Positions 21,686 to 35,238 of a DNA stretch of 64,000 bases are shown here, one piece after another. Position numbers and translations under genes: made by a program. Every line of letters starts with the position of its first letter. Position 1 is the stretch's first letter. The stretch lies in NCBI GenBank assembly GCA_001632435.1, contig KV424036.1, forward strand, positions 20,595 to 84,594, read 5' to 3'. The notes beneath the pieces were generated by a model. That model worked only from the letters and a program-made list of their open reading frames with translations. It made no database searches and had not been told where the DNA came from. The stretch is from Calocera cornea HHB12733 (Eukaryota > Basidiomycota > Dacrymycetes > Dacrymycetales > Dacrymycetaceae).

Positions 21686-21849
21686 GCATGCGTGGCGGAC
21701 GGGAGCAACTTGAATGTATTATGTGACACCACCTCATGTTTAGCGCGCCGAAATTGAAGCTCCCTACTGTTTGCAGAATGAGATGAGAGTAGAATCATAG
21801 TCGCGTTTACAATACACCCCTGTCGCAGCGTTAGGTCATTCATACCAAC

Positions 21850-24800
21850 ACGGTGTTCTCAGGAGCCGTCCAAGAGAACGAAAGACGGAGAAGAGGCAAG
21901 GCGAGGCGTGGACTGAACTCGCCCTTCCAAGGGTTGTCGCAATGTTGACAGCTAGGGCTACGAGACCAGACGTGCGCAAATGGAAGGCCACGTATCAGCC
22001 CTCAAGACAACTGAGTCGCCTCTCCTTGCGCGCGTCGCATCCTCCATACCCGATAGTGACCCAACAAAGAGCAACAGAAGCTGCACTGGCATCGCACACC
22101 TCTATCTCTCCCATTCGCTCCAGTAACGCTGCGAGGCCCTGGCAAGGCCATGAAGCAGTGTGAGGCAGGGAAGGGTGATAGAGGAGTGCTGAGCTGTGAG
22201 CTGTTTGGCATACATAGCTTAGAGGCGGATCGAGTGACCGGACGCCTAACAGCCTGGGTCAGCGACGATCAACCAAGGAGGCTGAGGGCAACGCAGCGGT
22301 GCGCGTTGAGTCAACCGACCTGTAGCCTCGACATGGGAAGAGAGAAGCGCAGGTCGATGCGCACCTCGTCATGAGCTCTCTCCCCTCTTGGCTCTACCAC
22401 CATCCACGATGTAGGGCCAGTGCAGAGTTGTGGAACTCATTCGACGTAGGCTGGAGCCTCCCTGAGGAGTCGTCTGAGGAAGAAGGGAAGACCAGGCTCG
22501 AACGAGCGGACACGCTCCTTTCCAAGACACCAACATCAGCCTTGCGGCCGAGAATTGTAGGTCAGGAGCGTGCCGAGTCGTTCTGCCCATGGTATAGGCC
22601 GGACGCCGTCCACCCCTCTGCTAGAGAAGGGCAGTCACCGGCAGTCATCACCGCACGAAGACGGTGGTGGCTGGTTATGGAGCCCGCCACGGGCATGAGG
22701 ACGTCCGATCAGGACCCGCGGTCGTAGACCGGCATGTGGCCATAGACTCCAACATCGTCCAGTGCACAAAGGCGCAAACCGACGCCGTCCGATCCCCAAG
22801 AGAGATGACGGTCAAGAGTCAAGAGCAAGCGGGGCCTCGCGCGGGAACTGGCCGAAAGTTTCCGCTTTTCGCCGGAAGCGGGAGCACACTTCCCGCCTAG
22901 CTGATCACGTGATAGCACGGTGCTCTGCAGGCTTCTCAGACTGCATGCTGCTGGGTATACCGTCGGTAGATCGATCCAGGAACGTACGGTATGCGTTTAG
23001 AGTAGATATGGGAGCCAGAAAGTAACACGAACAGCACGCGTCTCGCAGCATTCGACCCGTCTAACAGCACTGCCGATGCGGCGAAGGAGCATCAGAGGCC
23101 GCGTAAGGCGATCAAGAGACAAGGGTCGGGCCGGGGTAGCGAGCAAGGGAGGTGGCCAAGTAAGCGGCCCGAAAGGGGCTGAGGACCGGACACGCGTCGG
23201 TGAGGGACACCACACATCAGTCCGTCCGACTGAGGAGCCTCTACCGGCGCGCGTCGAGTTCCCAACCCCTCACACATAGACAGAGTTTGGGTAATCAAGC
23301 CGGCAGATCAGGCACGCGTCTGCCAACGCTGCACCCGGATACAGTACCCTGCCCATTCTCTGGGAAGGATGCTGGGAAGGGACAAGGCTGGAGTAGCGGG
23401 GTGCGGGATCGGCCAGTGCGGGACTCCAGAAGTTGTCCCCAAGTGATCCGACGGGGCGAGAGACCGGACGTGTGCCCATCGGATGCCGGAATACCAGTCC
23501 ATCAGACTGAAGGGCATCCTGCCGGCGCGCGTTGGCTCCCTCACTCCAAGCAGACAGAGCTGGGAATACTGTAAGCAAGCTAGGCGGACGAGGCGCGCCC
23601 CTCTCGTTGTTCTGCCCCAACCCTATGGATACTCCAAGTGAGCATATTAGGCAGGGTAGGCGAACAAGAGAAGAGGGGCGGGCCGAAGCCACCTGCTAAG
23701 TTATCGCCGGGAGAGAGAGGGAGCGGGGAGCCAGACGCGCACGGTGGAACGGCGGCAGTCACAGTCTCTTGGACTGAGCCACACATCCTCGCGCGCATCG
23801 GACCCCTCGACCCTAACATCCAGATGAGCAGAAAGCTGCCCGGACGACGCGCGCCTCTGCACTACTCCTCAGGCCATAACACTGCCCGTGCGTTTAGTAA
23901 GCGGGGGGGACAGCGTAGCTTCAAGAGGAGAACAGAGGTGGACTAAAGCCATCAGGGAGAGGGTTGTCGCCAAGTAGGCCGAGGGGGAAGAGAGCGAGGG
24001 TCCGGACTCGATCAAGGACAAGAGTTGTTAGTCTATCCATCTGAGCAACAGCTCCGAGCTCGAGTCAGATGCCCCACACCTAGCAGTAGACAATCATGAG
24101 CACTGAGGAGAGAAAGCTGCGCGGGCAGCGCACGCTTCTATCACGGCACTCAGTCTCTGAGTCTCTGCGAAAGCTACCATGCTTTGACATAAGCGTGCAG
24201 CAGCGGAGGGCAGGCCAGCAGATAGAGCCGTGCTGGACCACACAACGATGAGCTGAGTGACCAGACGCGCAATACCCTGGGTGAGCCTGATCATCCAGAC
24301 ATGCTGAGGGTAACACATGGGTGCGGGTCCAGTCGCCCGACGTGTAGCCTAGATGTGTTACGAGAGAAGCGCAGGACAACGCGCACCTCTGCACCCAGTC
24401 TCTCTGAGCAGCGCTGCCCTCATCCAATTAAGGGTGTTGGAGCAATGCAGCAGTGTAGAGCTCGTCAGAGGTGGGCTGAGGCCGCGCTGAGCAGTTGTTT
24501 GGGAGGGCGAGAAGACGTGGCTGGAGCGAGCGTGTCCGCCCGCTCGATAGCACTGCAATCGGCCTTGTGGCTGAGCGTGTTGGTCAGGGGCGTGCCGAGT
24601 CGTTCAGCCCGCGATATGGGACGGACATAGTCTGCCACTGTCCTAGAGAAGGGCTGCCACTGGCAGTCACCACCACGCGAGACGGTGGTGACTGGCTGTG
24701 GAGCCAGCCGAGGGCATGAGGACATCTGATCAGGACCTGCGGTCGTAGACCAGCACGGAACGATGGACTCTAACATCAGGATTGTCCAGTGCACAGAAGT

Positions 24801-24990
24801 GCAAACGGACGGCTTCCGATCCCCTTGGAAGATGATGGTAGAAGTCAAAGGCAAGCGCGGTGTCGGGCGGGAAGCTAAGTATGTCGTGGCCGACTGCTTC
24901 CGTGGATGCGGAAGCAACCGCAGGAGCACTCGGTGCACGTGGCCGGCAACGCCGCCCCGCCGAGCCAGGCCATAAGCCGCTGCCCTTGCC
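21850..24990. repeat. Dispersed repeat tract, left arm of mirror repeat
   Basis: About 3 kb without a supportable gene. Blocks here recur in reverse at 40120-42770. The block with gagtcgcctctccttgcg at 22015 matches about 42525 on the other strand. The block at 24690-24960 matches 40380-40690. The block at 23680-23790 matches about 41290-41400. Within the tract, related units repeat (22200-22530 and 24240-24540; 22670-22870 and 24700-24900). Open frames here are noise from GC-rich repeats. Confidence 0.7.
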
Positions 24991-25279
24991 CGCCCGTGCA
25001 CTTGGACGCCCCCCTTCCGCCTATTCCCCCCCCCACCGCTAATCGACACATAGCCGGACATCCGGCTTTCGACGGTCGTCGCCCCTCGCCCACCCCTCCC
25101 GCTCTGCTCACGGCACGGCTGGCCTGCTGAGTGATTGGCTGGAGTGCGATTACAGTCTCTGCATACGCTGCTCGACGGGGTAATCAGCCGCTCGGCGATC
25201 GGAACACACGTCGGTAATCGCACCCGCCCACTCCCATACCCCGCCTGCCCGCCCACCCCCGCACGCAAGGCAGCTCGGG

Positions 25280-28200
25280 ATGGCAGACCACAATCACAAT
25301 CACGCGCAGGGATACACTTTCCCGCCCGTCCAGCCGTCGTTCATCCCTGCATACACAGCGCAGCAGCAGGGGCAGCAAGGGCAGCAAGGGCAGCAGGGAC
25401 AGGGACAGGGACAGGCGAGCTACTACCCTCCTATCCCGACGGGCTACCCGCAGCTCGGGTACGCACAACAACAACAGCCATCTCAACAGCAGCAGCAACA
25501 GCAGCAGCAGACCAGCTCCACCCACCACCACCACCACCACCAGGGCATGTCCATCTCCCCTTCCCAGTTCTCGGGCTCGAAACGCTCCCGCTCGCCCAGC
25601 TCCGTCTCCCCAGGCCGGTCTCTCTCACAGTCCCAGGGACCGGGGAGCGCGAAGAAGCCCGGCGGGAAACGGCGGAGGCTGGACTCTGAGGCTGCGGGCG
25701 ATGGGGAGGAGGACGGGGAGCTGGGGGGGAAGGAGAAGGTCAAGCTTACCCGTGGGTCGCGGTGCGTGCTTTTCACTTGATCACTGGTGCGTAAAGCCGG
25801 CTGATGCAGGTGACAGGGCATGCACAGTCTGCAGGAGGCTCAAGATGAAGTGCGAAGGCGCCGAGAACGGGCCGCCGTGCAAGCGCTGCCTGCAGGGCGT
25901 GCACGAGTGTGTGTTCGAGGAGAGCATGCGCGGGAAGAGGAACCATAAGTGCGTTGCGTTGCGTTGCGTTTCCTGCTCCTATGTCTCCTTGCTCCCTGTC
26001 CTTGCTTGCGCTTCATGGGTATATGCCTCTGTGAGCTGGGTCCTCCACTCCGGCTACTGGTTACTGGGCTACCCGCCCTCAGCCTATCCTCTCCTATCCC
26101 ATCGCAGTATCCGCACCCTCCCACCCCATCAACAAAGCGTGACTAGTGAAGCATATCTGCTGACCCACATCCTATCCAGAAAACAAGAAGCTCTGACAGG
26201 CAAACTGCACTCCCTCGAGCAGCAGCTCAACACCCTCCAGGCGTCGCTCCCGCCCTCCTCGTCGCACCAAGCAGGAGCGGACGGGAGCGTCTCCGGGTCG
26301 GGCATCTCCCCGACCCCCAGCTCGCTCGTCCATTCCACACCGGCCAGCAGCGCCCTCCCGAGCCAGAGCCCGGCCCAGCTCCTCTCCGCCCCCACAACCA
26401 GCAGCACCACTGCCGGCTCCTCTCTCCCCTCCTCCGCCCCCGCCGCAGGAGGACCGGGGGAAGGCAAGCCCTCTCAGCCCTCGTCCGCGCCCTCCTCGCC
26501 CCTCCCCAACCTGCCCAACAACGCGCTCAACCCGCTGGGCCTCCTCGCAGAAGCCTCCCTGCAGAAACACCGCTCCTCCCAGCGCCAGCGCTCGCCCTCT
26601 CGTTCCCGCGGGCCCAGGGCAGGCTCAGCCGCCCCGCCCCGCCAGAGCCGCGAGGGCGAGTCGGCGGACGCACTGAGGGAGTACGAAGACGACCTGGACG
26701 CGCACGCCAAGGGCATGGGAAAGGGCATTGCCGGGGAGAGCTATTTCAAGCCGGGGCCGATGACCCTCCTCCCTATCCGGAGGCTGGTCATCGAGCGCCA
26801 GGTGCAGCCGGAGATCCTCGAGTTTGTGGAGATGGAGGAGGTGCTAGAGCTGTTTACTATGTGAGTGGGATTGATTGCTAGCCTCTATATTTGCCGCCAT
26901 CCACCCCTGCTCAGCCGCCGTCCAGCAGCCTCGGCTGCTCCGGCGGATGGCGGGGCATGGGCGGGCATGATGCACCAGTCGATCCAGTGCTGACCACCCC
27001 TCCGCGCGCAGATTCTTCGACAACCTGAACCACCACTGCTGCCTGCTGGACCGCGAGTTCCACACCGCCCCGCTCGTCTGCTCCCGCTCGCCCTTCCTCC
27101 TTACTGCCAGTGCGTCTCCCCCTCCCCCGCTGTCCTCAGTGACGCGGTGCTAATCCTGGCCTCGGTAGTCTGCGCTATTGCGAGCAAGTTCTATAAGGGG
27201 CGGGACGACGGTGGGGAGCTGCATGTACGGCTTAATAACGTGGCTAAGAAGCTCGCGTGGAGCACCCCTGCGCAGGGGTACAAGAGTGTCGAGGTACGTC
27301 CCTTCCGCAACTGAAGGAGAACCGCTGTTGAATGCGGTTGCAGATCGTCCAGGCGTACCTGCTGCTGGCCCTCTGGGGCACCGGCCCCGTGCAGCGCTTC
27401 GAGCAAGACCGCACCTGGTTGCTCCTCGGCATGGCGATCCGGATGGCAACCGACCTGAACCTGCACCGGGCCTCGCCGACGTCCATCCCGCTCAGCGGCA
27501 CCTACGCGGGGTACGACGGCGAGCTGGAGGAGGAGAACGGCAGGAAGCGGCGCAAGCGGAGCAAGGCTGAGATCATGGAAGTGAGGAACAGGGAGCGCAC
27601 GTGGATCATGTGCTACAACTTGGACCGCAGCCTCAGCGCGCAGATGGGCAAGCCGTACACCATTCAGGAAGAGTGCGTCGCTTCGCACTGTTCATGTGGG
27701 CTGGCCAGCTGATGATGCGTCTCAGCTATATCATCCGTAACGCTGCCCTGTGGGCTCAGCATCCGGATGCCCTTCCGGCGGATAAGGCGCTGTGCGGCTT
27801 CCTGGTGCGCACTGCGGGTCATCTTCACTTGTTCATCGGCTAATGCCGTCGCACAGGACTACCAACGCATCCTCTCCCGCTGCGTCGAGTTCTTCTACGC
27901 GGGCACCTCCGACCCCTCCGGCCTGCTGAAAGAGTGCGATTGGAGCACCATCATCCGCGCGTACGAAGCCCAGCTCGCCGCCTGGCGAGACGGGTTCCAC
28001 AAGGCCAGAGAGTGCGTCCTTCTTGTCGAGAGTGTAGGGTGGAGCTGACGGAAGAACCTTGCGAGCAGACAGGAAGTCTGGGATGGTAGGTCAACCTCGC
28101 AGCTTGGAGCCGGCCCAGCAACTGACGCTCGCGCCGCGGCCCCCGCAGATCCGGACGTCAGGTACCGCAACCAGGTCTCGGCCCTGCACCACCACTACAG

Positions 28201-29255
28201 CATGCTGGTGATCAACACGTTTGGTCTGCACTACGCGCGCGAGCACTCGCACGTCGACGTTGCGCACTTCTTCAGCCGGTGCTACTCCTCGGCCGTTGAG
28301 TGTGCGAGGATTATCACCGAGGAGTTGGGCCCGAGTGGGTACCTCAAGTACAGTCCGGACAGCCATTTCGTGCTGGCCTCATATGCTGTCATCACGCTGC
28401 TCAAGGTGCGCCGCTTGCCCGGGGCTAGGCTCGGCTGACCGCTGACATCGTGCTGCAGCTCGTCCGCCTCGAGTTCGAGAACTACCTCCCGAGCGGCGTG
28501 GACCCCATCAAGAACGTGCGCGATGCGGCGGACATGCTCGCCAAGGTCGCTGTGAACAAGTACCACACGCCCGCGCTGTACGCCGCCTTCCTCCGCGCGC
28601 TTATCAATGTACGGGACGGTACTTCGGGCCCCGCGACGCGGCACACGTCGGTCGCGCCCACCACGCCAGCGCCACAGGCTCAAAACGCCGGGTCGACGAC
28701 CGAGGTCAGCGAGCAGCTGTCGCCATTCCCGGAGATGAATGGTGAGGGACACCCGGTCCAAGCGCCCCCGCCTCAGCAGGATGTCGTTCCCCCTCCGCCG
28801 GAGTACAACATGATCCAGCGACCGCTCGTGTACGGCGAGCCGATGGCAACCTTCCCGAACGCGTTCCAGACTCAGCCGCAAGCACCCGCCGCTGCTGCCG
28901 ATTCAAACGCCGCACAAGTCCAGCCTGACTTCGCCGATTACACGTTTGGACCTGGATTCGGGGGGACTGGGACCGAGGTTGACCAGCTTGGGAACCTCAG
29001 CGGGCCGTTTGGCGGCATCCTGACGGACGCGTTCTGGGACAGTGTCTTGATTCCAGGTTCGTGGTACCTGCTTCTTCCAAAGAAGCAAGGCACTGACCGT
29101 GTCGAATAGGATACTCAAATACCCTGGACCTGAGCGGGGGGTTCGTTTTCGGATCAGGAGGAAGCGGTCTCATCACGCCCCGTGTTGGCTCGCCCACCTT
29201 CGGGAACAACGGGCTCGATTTCGGCGTTGACAACACCCTCCAGCACCGTTCCTGA
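25280..29255 (+). CDS. Zn2Cys6 transcription factor with fungal-specific domain
   Basis: Twelve exons give 1032 residues with every phase closing: 25280-25761, 25817-25948, 26180-26860, 27012-27109, 27169-27293, 27344-27672, 27726-27804, 27857-28011, 28069-28085, 28149-28405, 28459-29056 and 29110-29255. The N-terminus has polyglutamine and polyhistidine tracts and a basic stretch. The zinc cluster follows near residues 162-190 (CTVCRRLKMKC, then CKRCLQGVHEC), then a short coiled-coil linker (KLHSLEQQLNTL). The middle region matches the fungal-specific transcription factor domain (RTWLLLGMAIRMATDLNLHR; RTWIMCYNLDRSLS). The C-terminus is low-complexity with Gly/Pro-rich activation-like sequence. 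One exon is only 17 bases. It should be a nuclear DNA-binding regulator; the target pathway cannot be told from sequence. Confidence 0.9.
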
Positions 29256-32200
29256 GAGAGCCTGAGAAGTCGCGCGTGTTGGAGACAATCTCATCTCTTC
29301 ATACATCTGTCTCAACCATAGGGTATCTTCGGTTTGTAGCACTAGATCTGGCTTCGTTTCACTGGTATATGCTATTGTAGATATGTCTTACAACATCGAT
29401 CCACATACTGCAACAAGATTGGCGCCCCATCTTCTGTAGGTTTCGGTTCACTGCAGCTCCGCCAAGAGTCAGACATCCTCAACTCATTGCGTCGTCAGAC
29501 AACCTAACAGCCACGAGAAAGAAGCTGCTTCTTCCCCACTTCGGACCGGCATTCACAAGCGCGATATGGTGCTTCGCGGCTTCTCCGCATGATGATTATC
29601 ACAAGGTCTGCTTCCGTAATCTATCATATCGGGTGGAGGCAGTCCCCCATCACCGCACGCGTAGCGCGCGCCCGAGCTGGTGGGGCGTTGTATGCCACAA
29701 GCGTCGCCTGGTCGGCGTCGGCGGAGAACGCGTGTCGACGGATGGAAGAACGATATTGGGTGGCCGATCGAGCGGCCGTAACAGAAGAGAGATTCACATT
29801 GCCACAATCTTGGTGCAAGACAATCGCTTAATGCGAGTGAGCGGAAGCCCCAAGAGGGCGGGGAGGCTGGTCAGAAGATCCTGGGGAGGCAACGGATAGA
29901 CTAGCGGTACCGGAGGAATTTCATACCCGGTCCAACTTGAGCCCGACCCGAACACCTCGGAAGTATGGCACCAGAATTGGACAGGATCTTCCCGATAAGG
30001 GTATGCCATCGATTCACGTAAGCAATGGCTGTTCGTAGTGCTGCATCAAGTTGACCAAGAACGCATCAAAAACGGTGTGCGGGTACGCCGGAGAGCTGAA
30101 GGCTGCTGCTCCCCGTTAGAAGCGATGTGAGAGGCTCAGTGCTATAAATAAAACGTTACAGGCAAAACAGCGGGTATCTTCAAAGGAAGAAAGTGGCATG
30201 AATGTGATAGTGGCAGAACAATGGCGGTGGAGTCCGCTCACCTGATGGCAAGTGGAGCCATGCTCAGCGGAACACGTTCCCCGGCGAACCTCGACGGAAA
30301 GCTGTGCGTCCCACACTGCACATGCTCCTTGGCCAGAACTCTGTGGCTAGATCCTTTGGGGATCACGGCGTCTCGAAGCTTGAAGCTTCAATGCTGACCG
30401 ATCCAGCCCAGATCTGGGATGCATGGGGCATATTGGCCTATCCGGACAGCTCATCTGATTGAGTAGCCCGGCCTTCGCCTAGGAGAACAGATCGAATTTA
30501 GCAGGCAGCTCAACGGGAACTGCAAGAGACGCTAGTGATGCTGGGGACAAGGTCGGCAGTCTCTGCCGGAAATGTGATCACCCCAGAATTTGGACAAGCC
30601 AGAGGGTAAACCACATTGTAGCTTTCCCGGACCTCACAAGTGGAACCCTGGGCGGCTTGCATTCAGCCCGCTTCCCCCTTCAGATTTTGTGTACCGCAAC
30701 CTGGTACACCTGCCATGCTGTCAGTCTCTGCCGCCATGCTGACGCGCCCGCGTCTTGACAATGTTGAGCCTGTTGTCAAATTTCTCTCTTTCCTGGAGGA
30801 TCCCTAGGACGCACGGTGCTGGTCTGGGCCTTTTCGGCCGTCTTGAGTTCCCCAGAGCCACTGCAGCGTTCCTACTGCTACTTCGATTGGGGTCAATGGT
30901 CTTGTTCACAACCGTCGTCCAGCCGTTTCCGTGCCGTCACCCCACTCCTCAGAACTCTCCAAGGATAAGACCATATGCAAGCAGTCTCCGTCGTAGGAGA
31001 CGCACATCCGGAACGTTGTATGGTACAGATGATAGTGATCGGGAATTCCGCATGATACAGAGATTGATCCGAGCAGATGCCCCCAAGTCACCAGCGGATG
31101 ACGCTTCAGCAAAAGCGGTTCATCACATAGAGAACACCGATGGGAGCTATACAGATTGTAGTGGCCAGAATGTGGAAGTCAACCGAATGAATTCAAGCGG
31201 CCAAAGCATCAAGGTAACGGCAGCAAAATCAAAGTCCAGCGCAGACTTTCCTCATAGCAACGAACGGTACCATCTGAAGAGATCGGGAGTGATGTTTCTC
31301 AGATAGGCCGAGTAGCCTCGTGTCGATTTGGTAGTCCTTCCGTCCCTGCCGCGGCACGCACGCCGTGCCGCAGCCAGAGTACAGCGCGGCGTAGAAACCT
31401 GCAGGTCCCTGTGTCCACACATTGATTTCGGATTTTTTGCTGAGACATGCTGCCTTTCGTTGTCGTTCATGGGTCACTTTCCTGACCTCTTAGCCACGAC
31501 CACCACAATTTCGAAGCCTTAAGAAGGCTTGAGAAACCGAGGGAAATAGCCTTTCGGCAAGTTACAAATATGGCAAGACGGAAACAGCGGCCCTGCCGAG
31601 ACGGAAGCATTAGGGGAAGCTTGTGAAGGTGACCCTGCGCGATCTCCAGCATCAGCTTCCGTCAATGGTTCGGCCCCAAAACGCAACGGGCACAATGTAA
31701 TTTTTCATCAATTATTCGATCACACGCGAAACACAGAGACTGTGACTAGGCGAGCTCGGCGTATAATTTGTGCTCGGGATCTGCACGGGCACCAGTTGGT
31801 AATAAGGGTTTGACAAGGCGAGAAAGAGAGCTTGAACACCTGTCAAATTAACTTAAAAAGTCCCTTGTGCCTGAAAACTGTCACGGAGCTGACCCATGTG
31901 GAATTTCATTATGTGTGCCACGTTATCCTATTCTCCTGTGGCGCTGGTTCGCTCCTTACCTACCCGTGTCTCGGGACGTCAATTCGGCCGCCGCCCCTGA
32001 ACGAAACAGTCGGACAGCCGGCAAATTTGTCACGCTGTGGACTGCGGAAGGGAGTCCCATCTGATCGTATGCCGGCGTCAAAACATGGGCGATAATGTGC
32101 GGAATCAACGTGTTCGGCGGAGAAACAATTGAATGAACTGGTGGGCCACGGCCATGCGCCCCCAGGTTCGATCATGGTTACGATCATGCTTGCACCGCCA

Positions 32201-33381
32201 GAGTGCGACGCAGGGACGTTCATCAGGAGAAAGGTTAAACAGGGGAGACCCTACACCCGCTTCTTTATATCGCTTCTGCCCTCAAAGGCAGAGCTCCCTT
32301 TGTTGGTGGTAGAAGCCAGCCCCCCTTGGGAAGCGAATGTCAAGCCGTCGAGGCTTCATCGGACCCCAGAAAGTGGTGGGAGCACGTGGAGATCGCACCA
32401 TGTCGTAAATTGGCCTTCAATCGTGTCGTGTCTGTCGCCGAATCCTAAGCCTAGCCACAGGGTTGCAGGACTAATTAGAGGGTATTGGACGGCCTCTCAC
32501 CGGTATCAGGCCCGAACACGGACGCTGTCGCTCAAGTGGACCGGTTCCGTTGGCCCCACCCGCGCGGTCCCGTTCTAGCTCCGGCTCTTCGGGTTTTCAC
32601 AAGACGGACTTGGCGCGGGATCCCGAACAAGGAGGAAGTAGAAGGGCAAAGTAGCGAAATTGTGCCATGCCGGAACCCCCGCGATGTTTGGATGACCTAA
32701 TTCTGGCCGAGGTGGAGATTAGATCCGGAAATGGGTTTCCTTCGCTTGGTTCTGACGCAACCGGCGTGCGGTCCAGCTGGTCGGTGCATACCCGCATACA
32801 CGCTGCACACGTACATTCCACCGCATCGGTCCAGCCCACTCTGAATTGGACTACAATAGCGGACGCTAAATGCCCTTCCCTCTTTGTTCCCTTCCCATTC
32901 CCCCTTCTGCCCTTGTGCTCTTGAGCCTGTGCCGATCTGCCTCAAGCCACAGTGCTCACACGGCAGTCCTCCACACGTAGGCCTTACCCACCAGTGACGT
33001 GTTCCGTGGCACGCACCAGCACGCCGATTCAGCTCAAAAGTGCAAAAGGGAGGGACAAAGCACCCTTTACCCCTATCCCCCCTGCTAGCTCAGCCGTCGC
33101 CACGGCTACCCCACGGACAACACCACCAGCCACCTCGATACTCGCCCTCGCCGCCGCATATCCCCTTCCAGTGGACAAGTCAGCTCTACGCCCGCGCCCA
33201 ACGAACAGGCGGATACTCAAAACCGCGGCGGTAACGAAACCAGAAGGCCAGTTCCGAATTGTCGGTTCATTGGCTGGCTTTTGGCAATAGTGTATAAGTA
33301 GGCAGCGGCTCCCCGACGAAGACAGGCAGTCAAGCTACGAGGATCCGCGTTCGATCCGGAAGCCCGCGTCAGATTAGCTCG
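29256..33381. other. Gene-poor stretch inside the middle island
   Basis: About 4.1 kb with no gene I can support. The longest frame, 30755-31306 (+), has no recognisable motif, and a short cysteine-bearing frame near 31229-31477 (-) is equally anonymous. I saw no repeats shared with the flanking tracts, so it may hold unrecognised non-coding transcripts or long regulatory regions. Confidence 0.4.
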
Positions 33382-35238
33382 ATGCCTCTTCGACCGTGGA
33401 CGCCCGAACCGCGGGAGGACGAGGAGCGGCGGAGAGAGAAAGAACTTGGCGAGGAGTCTGTCTCCGGCATCGCCACTCCGCATCCAATTGTGTCCGGCGC
33501 TGTACATCGCGACACAAACAACCCATCTTTGTCCCCGACTGCCTCCTCCCTCCACCACCAGGTCCATCTCCGAGCTGGTCAGCTCCATTCCGCCCTTCCC
33601 ATGGCCCGCAGAGGAGATGACGACGTCGATATGGAGGATCGCAGCACAGACCACGTTCTGAGCGGCGGCCGATCACACCACGTCGATGCGGCAAGGCTAG
33701 GGCCTCCAAACCTTGAACGCCGTTCGGTCTCGGACGCCCCATCGGCAATGGAGACGGGGACGGGAGAGCGCAGGAAGGACGACGAGACAGAAGTGGAGCG
33801 GGCAATATCAGTTGAAAAGGGAAAAGGGAGAGCCGATGCTGTCGATACGGAGACTTGGTACCTGCCGGACCGGCTCCGGGGCCAAGCCCTCGACTCAGTC
33901 ATCATGCGGCTACAGAAGAACGCCCATCTCTTTTGGCGTAACAAGCAAAATGCCAACATGGAACTAGGTGCGCTGATCGTGTCTGCTGGAGGTACCGCGT
34001 ACTCATATCACCTTTTATCCGCAGTCATTCCCACTCCTGGCTCGTCCAAGCGACAACCTCCTCGTCTGCCACCTCCTCAGCCGAACCCATCGGAGCGTCG
34101 TTCCAGCTCTTCTTCCCAGCGGGATCCCTACTATCCATACCCTCCCGATCCCCGCATGTCGTCGTACTGGGGACCATCGCCATACCCATACCCGTACTGG
34201 CCTCCACCGCCGATGTACGGTGGCTACCCGCCTGGTCCGGTCGGAGACTATGGCTACCCATCCCACCGTCGTCATTCATCTTCGCACAATCGGCGTGATC
34301 GTCATTCTCCATCTCCGGAGCCACCGCAACGATCGTCTTTCTCTGGACCTTCCAGGCACAAGAAGCCTCGTCTCCACGAGGAAACGAGGCTTACCCCTGA
34401 AGCGTCTCCAGCGCCCGATCAAAAGTCGCCGTCCTCCAGATCGGCCAGCGACAAAATCCCCCCTGCCTTCCCACTGTACCCAGCAGAGTCTCCCTCCGGG
34501 TCCGGATCGCGGGAATCGCCATATGCCCTCAGACCGGAATACCCTGGATACCCTCAGCCGCAGTACCCTGGATACGACTACTACTACGGGGAAGGTGCTG
34601 ATCGTCCGGATCGGCCTCGAGAGGAAGAGCACGACCGAGAAGAGACGGTCACCTACTCTGTCCACAAGGAATACTTCCTCACGCAATGTGCTCTTATTCG
34701 ATATGTATGCAGCGGTCTCGACAAGCGCGCCCCGAGGGAGGTGCCCAACCCCATCGCGACATACAGCTTCAAACCGTCTCCAGCTACTCCCTACCATATG
34801 AGAGCGTCCTCTATGAAGCACCTCCGCATACATCTCAATCTTCCTGACCCCGACTCGTTCGGCCAAATCCTCGAATGGCTCTACTTCGGCCCTGCCGCTT
34901 ATCCCCACCTGGAGGAGGCGATGCAAGCTGGTCGAGTCACTTGGGGCGGACTTGTTCGTAACGCCGAGTGGCTCGGTGTGAGCTCAGAGCTGAAGAACTG
35001 GCTCGGCCGTTACTGGAAGAAGAGCATGGAAGAGGGAAGGACGGAGAAGGACGTCGGGAACAAGCCTATTGGGTCGAATTCTCCCAGCCCCGCGACAGGC
35101 GCGGGCGAGCCATCGCAGAGCGGTCCCAGGTCGGCGGAGCTGGAGCGAGCGAGGGAAGTTCGGAAGCCAAAGGAAGAGGACATGTCCGAGGACATCCCCC
35201 GGTATGCTCCTGCCTACTCCCCGTCGTCGATGGAATGA
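33382..35238 (+). CDS. BTB/POZ-like protein with Pro/Tyr-rich middle
   Basis: A single-exon frame of 618 residues. Residues 1-170 are charged and low-complexity. A short conserved-looking segment follows (TWYLPDRLRGQALDSVIMRL). Residues about 220-410 are rich in Pro, Tyr, Ser and Arg (PYPYPYWPPPPMYGGYPPG) and look disordered. Residues 425-560 resemble a divergent BTB/POZ fold: YSVHKEYFLTQCALIRYVCSG, HLRIHLNLPDPDSFGQILEW, LYFGPAAYPHLEEA and a C-terminal helix NAEWLGVSSELKNWLGRYW. BTB domains usually mediate dimerisation or cullin-3 binding. The BTB assignment is by pattern and moderately secure; the partner and process are unknown. Confidence 0.75.
   Translation: MPLRPWTPEPREDEERRREKELGEESVSGIATPHPIVSGAVHRDTNNPSLSPTASSLHHQVHLRAGQLHSALPMARRGDDDVDMEDRSTDHVLSGGRSHHVDAARLGPPNLERRSVSDAPSAMETGTGERRKDDETEVERAISVEKGKGRADAVDTETWYLPDRLRGQALDSVIMRLQKNAHLFWRNKQNANMELGALIVSAGGTAYSYHLLSAVIPTPGSSKRQPPRLPPPQPNPSERRSSSSSQRDPYYPYPPDPRMSSYWGPSPYPYPYWPPPPMYGGYPPGPVGDYGYPSHRRHSSSHNRRDRHSPSPEPPQRSSFSGPSRHKKPRLHEETRLTPEASPAPDQKSPSSRSASDKIPPAFPLYPAESPSGSGSRESPYALRPEYPGYPQPQYPGYDYYYGEGADRPDRPREEEHDREETVTYSVHKEYFLTQCALIRYVCSGLDKRAPREVPNPIATYSFKPSPATPYHMRASSMKHLRIHLNLPDPDSFGQILEWLYFGPAAYPHLEEAMQAGRVTWGGLVRNAEWLGVSSELKNWLGRYWKKSMEEGRTEKDVGNKPIGSNSPSPATGAGEPSQSGPRSAELERAREVRKPKEEDMSEDIPRYAPAYSPSSME

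Noticed and set aside
24465..25268. Open frame of 267 codons on the minus strand
   Set aside because: Lies in the dispersed repeat tract and the Zn2Cys6 promoter; the sequence shows no family and other copies of the repeat do not keep the frame.
30755..31306. Open frame of 183 codons with a hydrophobic stretch
   Set aside because: No signal peptide at the start, no recognisable motif and no supporting introns; not strong enough to call a gene.
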